From: Erwinia persicina NBRC 102418
Lineage (GTDB): Bacteria; Pseudomonadota; Gammaproteobacteria; Enterobacterales; Enterobacteriaceae
Direction: 5' to 3'
Assembly: GCF_001571305.1 (NCBI RefSeq)
Contig: NZ_BCTN01000006.1
Location: forward strand, 1-64,000
Length of the DNA: 64,000 nucleotides
The position numbers were made by a program, and so were the translations under genes. The stretch's first letter is position 1. Each line of letters starts with the position of its first letter. Of the stretch, positions 46,752 through 57,520 are shown one piece after another. The notes below the pieces were generated by a model. That model saw nothing but the letters and a program-made list of their open reading frames with translations, made no database searches and was not told the DNA's origin.

Positions 46752-49307
46752 ATGAACAACACCGAAAACTATTCGTCACACACGCCCATGATGCAGCAGT
46801 ATCTGCGCCTCAAGGCAGATCATCCTGAGATCCTCCTGTTCTATCGCATGGGGGATTTTTATGAGCTGTTCTACGATGATGCGAAACGCGCCTCTCAGTT
46901 ACTTGAGATCTCCCTGACCAAACGCGGGGCCTCGGCCGGAGAGCCCATTCCCATGGCGGGCGTGCCTTACCATTCGCTGGAAAACTACCTGGCAAAGCTG
47001 GTACAGCTGGGCGAGTCGGTGGCGATCTGCGAACAGATTGGTGACCCTGCCTTAAGTAAAGGGCCGGTCGAGCGCAAAGTTGTTCGTATCGTCACCCCCG
47101 GCACCATCAGCGATGAAGCGCTGCTGAATGAGCGTCAGGACAATCTGCTGGCGGCCATCTGGCAGAGCCCGCGCGGCTTTGGTTATGCGACGCTGGATAT
47201 CAGCTCCGGGCGTTTTCGTCTGGCAGAACCGACAGACCAGGAAACCATGGCCGCCGAACTGCAGCGGACTAATCCGGCTGAACTGCTCTACCCGGAAGAC
47301 TTCGCCGCCATGGCGCTGATTGAAAATCGTCGCGGCCTGCGCCGCCGTCCGCTGTGGGAATACGAGCTGGACACTGCCCGCCAGCAGCTGAACCTGCAGT
47401 TCGCCACCCGCGACCTCAGCGGCTTTGGCGTCGAACAGGCTCATCATGCCCTGCGTGCGGCAGGCTGCCTGCTACAGTACGTCAAAGATACCCAGCGCAC
47501 CTCGCTGCCGCATATCCGGGCGCTGACCATGGAGCGCCAGCAGGATGGCATTATCATGGACGCGGCCACTCGTCGTAATCTGGAGATCACCCAGAATCTC
47601 TCCGGGGGTATTGAAAACACGCTGGCCTCGGTGCTGGATAAAACCGTTACGCCGATGGGCAGCAGGATGCTGAAACGCTGGCTGCACATGCCGGTACGTG
47701 ATACGCAGGTCATCACCCGCCGCCAGGAAAGCATCAGCGCCTTGCAGGATCTTCATGAGTCACTGACGCCGCTGCTACGTCAGGTGGGCGACCTTGAGCG
47801 TATCCTCGCTCGTCTGGCACTGCGTACCGCCCGCCCGCGCGATCTGGCGCGCATGCGCCACGCATTCCAGCAGTTGCCGCTGCTGAACGGTGAGCTGGAA
47901 GGAAATCAGACTGCGCATCTGCAAACCCTGCGCGGACAGATGGGCGAATTCACCGAACTGCGTGAGCTGCTGGAGCGTGCCATTATTGAAACGCCGCCGG
48001 TGCTGGTGCGTGACGGTGGCGTCATCGCCCCCGGCTATAACGCCGAGCTGGACGAGTGGCGGGCGCTGGCTGACGGGGCCACTGATTATCTCGATCGCCT
48101 GGAAATCCGCGAACGCGAAAAGCTGGGTCTGGATACCCTGAAGGTCGGCTTTAACGGCGTACATGGCTATTACATCCAGGTCAGCCGTGGACAGAGCCAT
48201 CTGGTGCCGATCCATTACGTGCGCCGCCAGACCCTGAAAAATGCCGAACGCTATATTATCCCCGAGCTGAAAGAGTACGAAGACAAGGTGCTGACCTCGA
48301 AAGGCAAGGCCCTGTCGCTGGAAAAAGCCTTATACGAGCAGCTGTTCGACATGCTGTTACCACATCTGGCGGCCCTGCAGGAAAGTGCGGCGGCGCTGGC
48401 AGAACTGGATGTGCTGAGTAACCTGGCCGAACGCGCCTGGACGCTGAACTACAGCTGCCCGACGTTAAGCGATAAAGCGGGGATTAAACTGACGGGTGGA
48501 CGCCATCCGGTGGTCGAGCAGGTACTGAAAGAACCCTTTATCGCCAATCCTCTGTCACTGTCACCGCAGCGCCGGATGCTGATTGTCACCGGCCCGAACA
48601 TGGGCGGTAAAAGTACCTATATGCGTCAGGCAGCCCTGATCACCCTGATGGCCTATATCGGCAGTTTCGTCCCGGCGACCCAGGCGGTGATTGGCCCCAT
48701 AGACCGCATCTTTACCCGCGTTGGCGCGGCCGACGATCTGGCCTCCGGGCGCTCAACCTTTATGGTTGAGATGACCGAAACCGCCAATATTCTGCATAAC
48801 GCTACCGAGTTCAGCCTGGTGCTGATGGATGAGATTGGCCGGGGTACGTCAACCTATGATGGCCTGTCGCTGGCCTGGGCCTGTGCCGAAAGCCTGGCCA
48901 GCCGTATCAAGGCGATGACGCTGTTCGCTACGCACTATTTCGAGCTGACCACGCTGCCCGAACAGATTGAAGGCGTGGCGAACGTGCATCTGGATGCAGT
49001 GGAGCACGGCGATACCATCGCCTTTATGCACAGCGTACAGGACGGCGCAGCGAGTAAAAGCTACGGCCTGGCCGTGGCCGCGCTGGCCGGCGTGCCAAAA
49101 GACGTGATTAAACGGGCGCGTCAGAAACTGAAAGAGCTGGAAGCGTTGTCGGGCAGCGCGGCGGCCACGAAAGCGGATGGTTCGCAGCTACCGCTGCTGG
49201 TGGAGGAAACCTCCCCGGCGATGGAAGCCCTGGAGGCACTGGATCCGGACTCCCTGTCCCCGCGTCAGGCGCTGGAATGGATTTACCGGTTGAAATCACT
49301 GGCATAA
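46752..49307 (+). CDS. mutS: DNA mismatch repair protein MutS
   Basis: MutS recognises mismatches and small loops and recruits MutL. The 851-residue protein is close to E. coli MutS (853). The mismatch-binding Phe-x-Glu is seen in the clamp domain ([11 protein letters not shown] near 36), with connector and lever domains in the middle. The ATPase has Walker [10 protein letters not shown] near 616 and Walker [15 protein letters not shown] near 695. An HTH dimer domain ends in [16 protein letters not shown] terminator follows. Unlike in E. coli, the nitrate reductase genes stand between it and rpoS. Confidence 0.98.
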   Translation: MNNTENYSSHTPMMQQYLRLKADHPEILLFYRMGDFYELFYDDAKRASQLLEISLTKRGASAGEPIPMAGVPYHSLENYLAKLVQLGESVAICEQIGDPALSKGPVERKVVRIVTPGTISDEALLNERQDNLLAAIWQSPRGFGYATLDISSGRFRLAEPTDQETMAAELQRTNPAELLYPEDFAAMALIENRRGLRRRPLWEYELDTARQQLNLQFATRDLSGFGVEQAHHALRAAGCLLQYVKDTQRTSLPHIRALTMERQQDGIIMDAATRRNLEITQNLSGGIENTLASVLDKTVTPMGSRMLKRWLHMPVRDTQVITRRQESISALQDLHESLTPLLRQVGDLERILARLALRTARPRDLARMRHAFQQLPLLNGELEGNQTAHLQTLRGQMGEFTELRELLERAIIETPPVLVRDGGVIAPGYNAELDEWRALADGATDYLDRLEIREREKLGLDTLKVGFNGVHGYYIQVSRGQSHLVPIHYVRRQTLKNAERYIIPELKEYEDKVLTSKGKALSLEKALYEQLFDMLLPHLAALQESAAALAELDVLSNLAERAWTLNYSCPTLSDKAGIKLTGGRHPVVEQVLKEPFIANPLSLSPQRRMLIVTGPNMGGKSTYMRQAALITLMAYIGSFVPATQAVIGPIDRIFTRVGAADDLASGRSTFMVEMTETANILHNATEFSLVLMDEIGRGTSTYDGLSLAWACAESLASRIKAMTLFATHYFELTTLPEQIEGVANVHLDAVEHGDTIAFMHSVQDGAASKSYGLAVAALAGVPKDVIKRARQKLKELEALSGSAAATKADGSQLPLLVEETSPAMEALEALDPDSLSPRQALEWIYRLKSLA

Positions 49308-49312
49308 ACAGC

Positions 49313-49342
49313 GGGCCGATCGTCATACGATCGGCCCTTATT
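49313..49342 (+). terminator. Terminator of mutS
   Basis: The perfect 11-bp stem GGGCCGATCGT (49313-49323) and ACGATCGGCCC (49327-49337), with loop CAT, is followed by TTATT, 5 bp after the mutS stop. Confidence 0.82.
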
Positions 49343-49346
49343 CTGA

Positions 49347-49373
49347 GGGCGGACCGGCTGTTCCGGTTCGCCC
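49347..49373 (-). terminator. Hairpin at the end of narI
   Basis: GGGCGGACCGG (49347-49357) and CCGGTTCGCCC (49363-49373) pair with one G-T wobble, 12 bp beyond the narI stop. No strong T-run is seen on the minus strand. It may act with the mutS hairpin to separate the convergent transcripts. Confidence 0.5.
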
Positions 49374-49385
49374 CCGCTTTACAGA

Positions 49386-50063
49386 TTAACGACGGTTACG
49401 TACCAGCTGATAGCGACGGGTCAGGTATTCGACCGGTGCGCTCCAGATATGTACCAGCCGGCAGAACGGGAACAGCAGGAACAGCGTCATTCCCAGCACC
49501 ATATGCAGACGGAAGATAATCGCCACACCGTCAAGATGTGCCGATGCCCCGCCCTGGAACGTCACAATACTCTGCGCCCATCCGGCCAGCTTCAGCATTT
49601 CACTGCCATCCAGATGCTGCGCTGAGAACAGGATAGTCGTCAGCCCCAGAGCCGCCTGCAGCACCAGCAACGTCAGGATAAGGATATCGGCAAAGCTGCT
49701 GGTCGCCCGCACCCGTTCATTGGTCAGACGACGCTTCAGCAGCAGAGCACCGCCAATCAGCGTCATGGCGCCAAACACCCCGCCGGCTCCCATCGCCAGC
49801 AGCTGCTTTTCGCCAGCCGACAGGAAAGGCTCATACACCCAGTGCGGCGTGAGCAGGCCGACGAAATGCCCCAGCAGAATGCCAATGATGCCGATATGAA
49901 ACAGGTTCGACGCCAGGCGCATCCCTTTTTTACTTAACATCTGACTTGAACCTGCCCGCCAGCTGTACTGCCCGTAGTCATAGCGCAGCCAGCTCCCAAC
50001 GAGAAATACCGTCCCGGCCAGATAGGGGTAAATATCAAAGAAGAAACGATTCAAAAACTCCAT
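49386..50063 (-). CDS. narI: Respiratory nitrate reductase gamma subunit NarI
   Basis: NarI is the di-haem cytochrome b that takes electrons from quinol and passes them to NarH. The 225-residue protein has five membrane segments and the expected histidines for haem ([15 protein letters not shown] near 57, and [20 protein letters not shown] near 187). Length equals E. coli NarI. It is the last gene of narGHJI, three bases after narJ. Confidence 0.97.
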   Translation of the reverse strand: MEFLNRFFFDIYPYLAGTVFLVGSWLRYDYGQYSWRAGSSQMLSKKGMRLASNLFHIGIIGILLGHFVGLLTPHWVYEPFLSAGEKQLLAMGAGGVFGAMTLIGGALLLKRRLTNERVRATSSFADILILTLLVLQAALGLTTILFSAQHLDGSEMLKLAGWAQSIVTFQGGASAHLDGVAIIFRLHMVLGMTLFLLFPFCRLVHIWSAPVEYLTRRYQLVRNRR

Positions 50064-50066
50064 GAT

Positions 50067-50792
50067 TTACTCTCCTTTCGCCGCCATGGTTAATGCTGAA
50101 ACATCAAGATACTGCGGCATCACTGCCGCAGCCGGATGCGGTTTCTGCGCGGACTCACATCCGCCACCGCCTGGGTTCATCTGCGCGATAAAGGCCACCT
50201 GCTCTTCCTCCCAGACGGCATCCAGAGCCGCGGGAGTATCATCGCGCGCTTCCTGAGCCACCTGCGTCTGAAGCGACTGCGGGTCGGCACTGCTGCCGGA
50301 CAGCGCAAGCAGCAGCGGGAAAAGCGGCGCATAGTCACTCTGCCGCTGCGCCAGACGGGCTGCCAGCAGCGCCAGAATCGGCGCAATATCCTGTAGCCCA
50401 CGCCGGATGCGGGCCAGGTCGCCCTGCGCCAGATACTCCAGATAAAGCGGTAGAAAATCAGGCAGCTCTTTGGCGTTCAGTTCAAGACCATCGGCACGAT
50501 ACTGTGCCAGCAGATCCACCATCGCCTGACCGCGATCGCGCGACTCGCCGTGCACATGTTCAAAAAGCAGCAGTGACGTCGCCCGGCCGCGATCGAACAG
50601 CTCGCTGTATTCCGCCTGTCTGTCCAGCAAAGGCCGGGCAGCGGCCTGCTGAATAAACTGCGCCAGGAACTGGTGCTGGTGTGCATCCAGTTCATCAGCC
50701 TCCGCCAGGGCAGCTATCACCTCTTCCTGGTGGTCAACGAAGTCCTGCTGAGGATAGTCCAGCAGACGTGCAATGATGCGCAGCGCAATCAT
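50067..50792 (-). CDS. narJ: Nitrate reductase molybdenum cofactor assembly chaperone NarJ
   Basis: NarJ is the cytoplasmic chaperone that helps insert the molybdenum cofactor into NarG and delays membrane attachment. The 241-residue helical protein shows the family's LLDYPQQDF near 10, 'YSELFDRGRATSLLLFEHVH' near 62, and DFLPLYLEYLAQGD near 107. It overlaps narH by four bases (ATGA). Confidence 0.95.
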   Translation of the reverse strand: MIALRIIARLLDYPQQDFVDHQEEVIAALAEADELDAHQHQFLAQFIQQAAARPLLDRQAEYSELFDRGRATSLLLFEHVHGESRDRGQAMVDLLAQYRADGLELNAKELPDFLPLYLEYLAQGDLARIRRGLQDIAPILALLAARLAQRQSDYAPLFPLLLALSGSSADPQSLQTQVAQEARDDTPAALDAVWEEEQVAFIAQMNPGGGGCESAQKPHPAAAVMPQYLDVSALTMAAKGE

Positions 50793-52336
50793 GAGTTTTT
50801 CTCCGCGTCCGGCACCGTTTTCTTCGAAACGTCGATGGCATCTATACGTCGGCTGTTGAACAGGTTGAACTTGCCGTCACTGCCATGGCAACCATCGCCA
50901 AAGCTGAAGCCGCAGCCTTTGCTTTCCGGGAACGCTTCACGCGCCATTTCACGGTGGCTGCTCGGGATCACAAAGCGATCTTCATAGTTGGCAATCGCCA
51001 GGTAGCGATACATCTCCTGTGCCTGTGCTTCCGTCAGCCCGACCTGCTCCAGCGCACGCACGTCATGAACGCCGTCCACCGTTTCAGCACGCTTGTAGTG
51101 ACGCATGGCCATCAGACGATTCAGGGCCTGCAGTACCGGGGCGGTATCCCCGGCCGTCAGCAGGTTGGCCAGGTATTGCACCGGGATACGCAGGCTCTCC
51201 ACATCCGGCAGCACGCCGCTGTGGGCAAGCATACCGGCATCCGATACTGACTGGATCGGAGACAACGGCGGCACGTACCACACCATCGGCAGCGTGCGAT
51301 ATTCAGGATGCAGCGGCAGCGCCAGCTTCCAGTCCATTGCCATTTTGTACACCGGGGACTGCTGTGCAGCATCAATCACGCTCTGCGGTATGCCATCCTT
51401 CAGCGCCTGCGTAATCACCTGCGGATCGTGCGGATCAAGGAAGACATCCAGCTGGCTCTGATAGAGATCTTTTTCGTTCTCTACCGCCGCCGCCTGTTCA
51501 ATACGGTCGGCGTCATACAGCAGCACGCCGAGGTAACGAATACGCCCGACGCAGGTTTCTGAGCACACCGTCGGCTGGCCAGCTTCAATGCGCGGATAAC
51601 AGAAAATACATTTTTCTGACTTGCCGCTTTTCCAGTTGAAGTAGATTTTTTTGTACGGGCAGCCGGTAATACACATCCGCCAGCCGCGGCACTTGTCCTG
51701 GTCGATCAGCACGATGCCATCTTCAGCACGCTTGTAGATCGCCCCACTCGGGCAGGTCGCCACGCAGGTTGGGTTCAGACAGTGTTCACACAGACGCGGC
51801 AGATACATCATGAAGGTGTTTTCGAACTGTCCGTACATCTCCTTCTGCATATGATCGAAGTTTTTATCCTCAGAGCGCTTTGAGAATTCGCCGCCGAGGA
51901 TCTCTTCCCAGTTCGGGCCTTTTTCGATCTTTTTCATACGCTGCCCGGTGATCAGCGATCGCGGACGGGCAATGGGCTGATGCTTGCCGGCAGGGGCGTT
52001 ATGCAGATGCTGATAGTCAAAGTCGAACGGCTCATAATAATCGTCAAGCCCGGGTACATCAGGGTTAGCGAAGATTTTAGACAGAACGCCGACACGGTTA
52101 CCCATGCGAGGCACCAGCCTGCCGTTGATCTTACGGATCCACCCGCCCTTCCACTTTTCCTGATCTTCCCACGCGTTAGGGAAACCGACACCGGGTTTAC
52201 TTTCCACGTTGTTAAACCAGGCGTACTCCATACCTTCACGGCTGGTCCAGACGTTTTTACAGGTTACCGAGCAGGTGTGGCAGCCGATACATTTGTCGAG
52301 ATTCAGAACCATTCCGACCTGAGAGCGAATTTTCAT
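50789..52336 (-). CDS. narH: Respiratory nitrate reductase beta subunit NarH
   Basis: NarH is the electron-transfer subunit with one [3Fe-4S] and three [4Fe-4S] clusters. The start at 52336 (MKIRSQVGMVLNLDKCIGC) overlaps the narG stop by four bases and gives 515 residues. Cysteine groups are seen: CIGCHTCSVTC near 16, CEHCLNPTCVATC near 184, CRGWRMCITGC near 217 (the tryptophan marks the [3Fe-4S] cluster), and CIFCYPRIEAGQPTVC near 244. All expected ligands are present. Confidence 0.97.
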   Translation of the reverse strand: MKIRSQVGMVLNLDKCIGCHTCSVTCKNVWTSREGMEYAWFNNVESKPGVGFPNAWEDQEKWKGGWIRKINGRLVPRMGNRVGVLSKIFANPDVPGLDDYYEPFDFDYQHLHNAPAGKHQPIARPRSLITGQRMKKIEKGPNWEEILGGEFSKRSEDKNFDHMQKEMYGQFENTFMMYLPRLCEHCLNPTCVATCPSGAIYKRAEDGIVLIDQDKCRGWRMCITGCPYKKIYFNWKSGKSEKCIFCYPRIEAGQPTVCSETCVGRIRYLGVLLYDADRIEQAAAVENEKDLYQSQLDVFLDPHDPQVITQALKDGIPQSVIDAAQQSPVYKMAMDWKLALPLHPEYRTLPMVWYVPPLSPIQSVSDAGMLAHSGVLPDVESLRIPVQYLANLLTAGDTAPVLQALNRLMAMRHYKRAETVDGVHDVRALEQVGLTEAQAQEMYRYLAIANYEDRFVIPSSHREMAREAFPESKGCGFSFGDGCHGSDGKFNLFNSRRIDAIDVSKKTVPDAEKNS

Positions 52337-55300
52337 TGGCCTTTCTCCTGCTGGCTTCCCTGGCAATCGTCGTTGCCTTCGCCATCTAACCAGTTAATGT
52401 TATTCATTTTTCTCACCACAACGAACTCATCCCGGTTGGAACCGACCGTACCGTAATAGTTGAAGCTGTAAGCCAGTTGCGCATAGCCGCCAATCATATG
52501 CGTCGGTTTAGGACACACACGCGTTACCGAGTTATGGATACCTCCACGCTGGCTGGTGATTTCTGAGCCCGGGATATTCACAATGCGCTCCTGCGCGTGG
52601 TACATCATCGTCATCCCCGCCGGTACGCGCTGGCTGACAACCGCACGGGCGGTCAGTGCGCCATTGGCGTTAAATGCCTCGATCCAGTCGTTATCTTCAA
52701 TGCCCAGCACCCTGGCATCCTCTTCACTCAGCCAGACAATCGGCCCACCGCGTGACAGCGTCAGCATTAACAGGTTGTCACTGTAGGTTGAGTGGATCCC
52801 CCACTTCTGATGCGGCGTGAGGAAGTTCAGCGCCATCTCCGGATTGCCGTTCGGCTTTTTGTTCAACAGCGGCTGTACCGTGCGGGTATCGATAGGCGGA
52901 CGGTACACCAGCAGGCTTTCCCCGAAATCACGCATCCACTGATGATCCTGGTAAAGCTGCTGACGGCCGCTAAGGGTACGCCACGGGATCAGCTCATGCA
53001 CATTGGTGTAACCGGCGTTGTAAGAGACGTGCTCATCTTCCAGGCCAGACCAGGTCGGGCTGGAGATGATTTTGCGCGGCTGCGCCTGAATATCGCGGAA
53101 GCGGATCTTTTCATCCTCTTTATTCAGCGCCAGATGGGTGTGATCGCGCCCGGTAAACTCACCCAGCGCCTGCCAGGCTTTAACCGCGACCTGACCATTG
53201 GTCTCCGGTGCCAGCGACAGGATCACCTCAGCGGCATCAATCGCACTGTTGATATTTGGGCGACCGGCCGCCGGCCCCTCAGTTTTGACGTAGTTCAGTT
53301 TTTTCAGGAAATCGATTTCAGTCTGGGTGTTCCAGCCGATCCCTTTTCCGCCGTTACCCAGCGTGTCCAGCAGCGGCCCCAGCGAGGTAAAGCGCTCCCA
53401 GGTGGCCGGGTAGTCACGCTCAACCATCATAATATGCGGTGCCGTTTTCCCCGGGATCAGGTCGCACTCACCCCGGTGCCAGTCCTTAACGTCGAACGGC
53501 TGTCCCAGTTCAGCGGCGGAGTCATGCTGGATCGGCTGCAATACCACGTCCGTCTCTTTACCTAAATGCCCCACGCAGAGCTCAGAGAACGTTTTGGCAA
53601 TCCCCTTATAAATTTCCCAGTCGCTGCGCGATTCCCAGGCCGGGTCAACCGCCGCCGACAGCGGGTGAATAAACGGATGCATATCCGAGGTATTCATGTC
53701 GTCTTTTTCATACCAGGTCGCCGTCGGCAGAACGATATCCGAATAGAGACAGGTACTGGACATGCGGAAATCGAGGGTGACGACCAGATCGAGTTTCCCT
53801 TCTCCCGGGTTGTCCTGCCACTCCACTTCCTGGGGTTTGACCCCACCCTGCTGACCCAGATCGCCGCCCTGCACGCCGCTTTCGGTCCCCAGCAGATACT
53901 TCAACAGATACTCATGCCCCTTACCGGAGGAGCCGAGCAGGTTGGAGCGCCAGACAAACAGATTACGCGGGAAGTTTTCCTGGCTGTCAGGCTGTTCTGC
54001 GGCAAAACGCAGGCTGCCATCCTTCAGACCGTCCACGGTAAAGGCCAGTGGTGTCTTGCCAGCCGCCTCTGCCTGGGCGGCAAGGTGCAGCGGGTTGGTA
54101 TTCAGCTGTGGTGCAGAAGGCAACCACCCCATTCTCTCTGAGCGCACGTTAAAGTCGATCAGGCTGCCGCCGTAGCGTGACTTATCGGCCAGCGGTGACA
54201 GCAGCTCATCGGTGCGCAGCGTTTCATAGCGCCACTGGCTGGAGTGGTTATAGAAGAATGAGGTGCCGTTCATCTGGCGCGGCGGACGCTGCCAGTCAAG
54301 GCCAAATGCCAGGGGTAACCAGCCCGTTTGCGGACGGAGTTTTTCCTGCCCGACATAGTGTGCCCAGCCACCGCCGCTCTGACCGACGCAGCCGCAGAAC
54401 ACCAGCATGTTGATCAGACCACGGTAGTTCATATCCATGTGATACCAGTGGTTAAGACCGGCACCGACAATAATCATCGAACGACCACGTGTTTTTTCTG
54501 CCGTTTCCGCAAACTCGCGCGCAATCCGCACGATGTTCTGCCGCGGTACGCCGGTGATCTGTTCAGCCCAGGCCGGGGAGTAGGCTTTCACTTCATCAAA
54601 GCTGGCCGCACAGTTCGCATCATCCAGCCCGCGTTCAATCCCGTAGTTAGCCAGCGTCAGGTCGTACACGCTGGTGACCAGAGCAACAGAACCATCCGCC
54701 AGTTGCAGGCGTTTGACCGGCAGTTTGTGCAGCAGGATTTCGTCCAGTTGAACGCTCTTGAAGTTAGGGTTATCTATCGCGCCAAAGTAAGGGAATCCGA
54801 CGTCGGCGATATCATCATGCTGCCCCAGCAGACTGAGTTGCAGCTCCACTTCCTGCTGATTTTTCCCTTCACGCTGCTCAAGGTTCCATTTGCCTTTTTC
54901 ACCCCAGCGGTAGCCAATGGAGCCCTGCGGCGCAACCAGTTCGCCATTCTGCTGGTTAATGGCGATGGTCTTCCACTGCGGATTATTTTCCTGACCTAAG
55001 CCGTCCACCAGATCGCTGGCGCGCAGCATCCGGCCGGCGGCATAGTACCCGCCCTCACGCTGTTCCAGCAGAACCAGCATTGGCATATCGGTGTACTGGC
55101 GCACATAGTTGCGGAAATACTCCACCTCACGCTGCTGGTGGAACTCCGTCAGGATCACATGCCCGAAGGCCAGCGCCAGTGCGCTGTCAGTCCCCTGTTT
55201 CGGACTCAGCCACTGATCGCACAATTTGGCGATTTCAGCATAGTCCGGGGTCACCGCCACGGTTTTCGTCCCTTTGTAACGGACTTCAGTGAAGAAGTGC

Positions 55301-56094
55301 GCATCCGGTGTACGGGTCTGCGGCACGTTACTGCCCCAGGCGATGATATAGGCAGAGTTATACCAGTCGGCGGATTCCGGGACGTCGGTCTGCTCACCCC
55401 AGGTCATCGGTGAAGCGGGCGGCAGGTCACAGTACCAGTCATAGAAGCTGAGACAGGTTCCCCCAATCAGCGAAAGATAACGGGAACCCGCTGCATAGGA
55501 GACCATCGACATCGCCGGGATCGGTGAAAATCCAATAATGCGGTCAGGCCCGAATGCCTTCGCCGTATAGATATTGGCTGAGGCGATCAGTTCATTCACT
55601 TCCTGCCAGTCGGAGCGCACGAAACCACCGCGCCCGCGCGCTTCTTTGTAGCTTTTTGCCTGCTCGGGGTTTTCGACTATCGACTGCCACGCCAGCACCG
55701 GGTCACTGTGCTGCGCTTTTGCGGCGCGCCACAGGCTGATTAAACGCTTACGCACCAGCGGATATTTCAGGCGATTTGCGCTGTATAAATACCACGAGTA
55801 GCTGGCACCACGCGGGCAGCCGCGCGGCTCATGGTTAGGTAAATCCGGACGGGTACGCGGATAGTCCGTCTGCTGGGTTTCCCAGGTCACCAGACCATTT
55901 TTGACGTAAATTTTCCAGCTACAGGATCCCGTGCAGTTCACACCGTGAGTGGAGCGCACAATTTTGTCATGCTGCCAGCGGCTGCGATAACCATCCTCCC
56001 AGTCGCGGTTGGTATTCAGCGTCTGTCCGTGCTGGCCAGAAAAGGGTTCGCCGAGTTGTTTGAAATAACGTAACCGATCAAGAAACTTGCTCAT
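52333..56094 (-). CDS. narG: Respiratory nitrate reductase alpha subunit NarG
   Basis: NarG is the catalytic subunit, reducing nitrate to nitrite at a molybdenum bis-MGD centre on the cytoplasmic side. The 1253-residue protein is six residues longer than in E. coli. The FS0 cluster ligands are in RSTHGVNCTGSC near 48 (His plus Cys). The molybdenum-ligand region YCDLPPASPMTWGEQTDVPE near 220 is intact. It needs molybdate, which links it in function to the ModE-like site elsewhere in the window. The gap to narK is only 37 bp, so it is probably co-transcribed with narK. Confidence 0.98.
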   Translation of the reverse strand: MSKFLDRLRYFKQLGEPFSGQHGQTLNTNRDWEDGYRSRWQHDKIVRSTHGVNCTGSCSWKIYVKNGLVTWETQQTDYPRTRPDLPNHEPRGCPRGASYSWYLYSANRLKYPLVRKRLISLWRAAKAQHSDPVLAWQSIVENPEQAKSYKEARGRGGFVRSDWQEVNELIASANIYTAKAFGPDRIIGFSPIPAMSMVSYAAGSRYLSLIGGTCLSFYDWYCDLPPASPMTWGEQTDVPESADWYNSAYIIAWGSNVPQTRTPDAHFFTEVRYKGTKTVAVTPDYAEIAKLCDQWLSPKQGTDSALALAFGHVILTEFHQQREVEYFRNYVRQYTDMPMLVLLEQREGGYYAAGRMLRASDLVDGLGQENNPQWKTIAINQQNGELVAPQGSIGYRWGEKGKWNLEQREGKNQQEVELQLSLLGQHDDIADVGFPYFGAIDNPNFKSVQLDEILLHKLPVKRLQLADGSVALVTSVYDLTLANYGIERGLDDANCAASFDEVKAYSPAWAEQITGVPRQNIVRIAREFAETAEKTRGRSMIIVGAGLNHWYHMDMNYRGLINMLVFCGCVGQSGGGWAHYVGQEKLRPQTGWLPLAFGLDWQRPPRQMNGTSFFYNHSSQWRYETLRTDELLSPLADKSRYGGSLIDFNVRSERMGWLPSAPQLNTNPLHLAAQAEAAGKTPLAFTVDGLKDGSLRFAAEQPDSQENFPRNLFVWRSNLLGSSGKGHEYLLKYLLGTESGVQGGDLGQQGGVKPQEVEWQDNPGEGKLDLVVTLDFRMSSTCLYSDIVLPTATWYEKDDMNTSDMHPFIHPLSAAVDPAWESRSDWEIYKGIAKTFSELCVGHLGKETDVVLQPIQHDSAAELGQPFDVKDWHRGECDLIPGKTAPHIMMVERDYPATWERFTSLGPLLDTLGNGGKGIGWNTQTEIDFLKKLNYVKTEGPAAGRPNINSAIDAAEVILSLAPETNGQVAVKAWQALGEFTGRDHTHLALNKEDEKIRFRDIQAQPRKIISSPTWSGLEDEHVSYNAGYTNVHELIPWRTLSGRQQLYQDHQWMRDFGESLLVYRPPIDTRTVQPLLNKKPNGNPEMALNFLTPHQKWGIHSTYSDNLLMLTLSRGGPIVWLSEEDARVLGIEDNDWIEAFNANGALTARAVVSQRVPAGMTMMYHAQERIVNIPGSEITSQRGGIHNSVTRVCPKPTHMIGGYAQLAYSFNYYGTVGSNRDEFVVVRKMNNINWLDGEGNDDCQGSQQEKGQ

Positions 56095-56131
56095 TCGACA
56101 TGCTCCAAAAAAACTAAAAGGGTTCGCGCAC

Positions 56132-57520
56132 TTATTTCATTTTTTTTCGGCCGTAAACCAGCCAGGTAATCGCGATGCAAATCACATAAAACAGCAGGAA
56201 GACTTTCATTGCCCCGGCGGGTGAACCACTCAGTGACAGGGACATGCCGAAGGTCTGTGGAATAAAGAAGCCGCCGAGCGCACCGATCGCGGAAATAAAG
56301 CCCAGCGCAGCGCTGGTGTCGGTGACGGCCTCGCGCTGCGCGGCTTCATCGCTTCCGCCTGCAGCTTTAACCCGATCTACCGTGATTTTGCGGAAAATGA
56401 CGGCGATCATCTGGAAGGTCGATCCACTGCCTAATCCCGCCGCGAAGAACAACACCATAAACACACCGTAAAACGCGATAAATGACCCCGACTGACCCTC
56501 TCCCGGTAGCGTCAGGAACAGCAGCGCAGTGAAAACCGCCATCAGCACGAAGGTGAACAGGGAAACGCGCACACCCCCGAGGCGATCGGACAGCATACCG
56601 CCAGCCGAACGCGCCAGCGCGCCAATAAACGGCCCGAAGAAGGCATAATGCATAATGACCACGTCGGGGAACTGCGTTTTGGACAGCATGGCGAAACCGG
56701 CAGAGAAGCCGATAAAGGAACCGAATGTGGCAAGATAGAGCAGCGAAAGGATCCAGAGATGACCGCGCTTCAGCACCGGCAGCTGCTGACGTAAAGAACT
56801 TTTCGCCGCGGCCAGATCGTTCATACCGAACCAGGCCGCCAGCGTGGCAATTACCAGCAGCGGCACCCACATCCAGGCGGCATTCTCCAGCCACGGCCCG
56901 TTTTCTGCATGAGCAGAAGGTCCGGTAAACCAGGTAAACATCGCGACTGAAATAGCGAGGGGGGCAAACAACTGCATCACGCTGACGCCAAGGTTGCCTA
57001 AGCCGCCGTTAATACCCAGCGCGCCACCCTGACGGGCTTTTGGGAAGAAGAAGCTGATATTACCCATGCTGGAGGCGAAATTAGCGCCGGCAAAACCACA
57101 CAGCAGTGAAATAATCACAAAAACTGCAAAAGGCGTGGCCGGGTTCTGCACAGCGAACCCCAGCCAGATGCAGGGCACGAGCATCAGTGCAGTACTGAAT
57201 GCCGTCCAGCGACGCCCACCAAACACAGGCACCACAAAGGAGTAAGGCACACGCAGAATAGCCCCGGATACGGACGGGAGTGCCGTCAGCAGGAACAGCT
57301 GGTCGGTGGAGAAGTTAAACCCGACCTTATTAAGATTGACGGCAACGGCGCTGAATAACATCCAGACGCAGAAGGCCAGCAACAGACAAAAAACGGATAT
57401 CCACAGATTGCGGCTGGCAATCCGTTTGCCCGTTTGTTGCCAGAACGCGGTATTTTCAGGCTGCCAGTCCTGGATTACCGCACTATTTTCTTTCCCTGAA
57501 GATGAGTTAATTTTCGACAT
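56132..57520 (-). CDS. narK: Nitrate/nitrite antiporter NarK
   Basis: NarK is a major facilitator that exchanges nitrate for nitrite across the inner membrane during nitrate respiration. The 462-residue protein has twelve membrane segments and the two nitrate-signature regions (CGFAGANFASSMGNISFFFP near 139, and GLGSGSTFQMIAVIFRK near 365). Its ATG follows a FNR-type site by about 60 bp. It leads narG by 37 bp, whereas in E. coli a promoter of several hundred bp separates them. It is divergent from narL. Confidence 0.95.
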   Translation of the reverse strand: MSKINSSSGKENSAVIQDWQPENTAFWQQTGKRIASRNLWISVFCLLLAFCVWMLFSAVAVNLNKVGFNFSTDQLFLLTALPSVSGAILRVPYSFVVPVFGGRRWTAFSTALMLVPCIWLGFAVQNPATPFAVFVIISLLCGFAGANFASSMGNISFFFPKARQGGALGINGGLGNLGVSVMQLFAPLAISVAMFTWFTGPSAHAENGPWLENAAWMWVPLLVIATLAAWFGMNDLAAAKSSLRQQLPVLKRGHLWILSLLYLATFGSFIGFSAGFAMLSKTQFPDVVIMHYAFFGPFIGALARSAGGMLSDRLGGVRVSLFTFVLMAVFTALLFLTLPGEGQSGSFIAFYGVFMVLFFAAGLGSGSTFQMIAVIFRKITVDRVKAAGGSDEAAQREAVTDTSAALGFISAIGALGGFFIPQTFGMSLSLSGSPAGAMKVFLLFYVICIAITWLVYGRKKMK

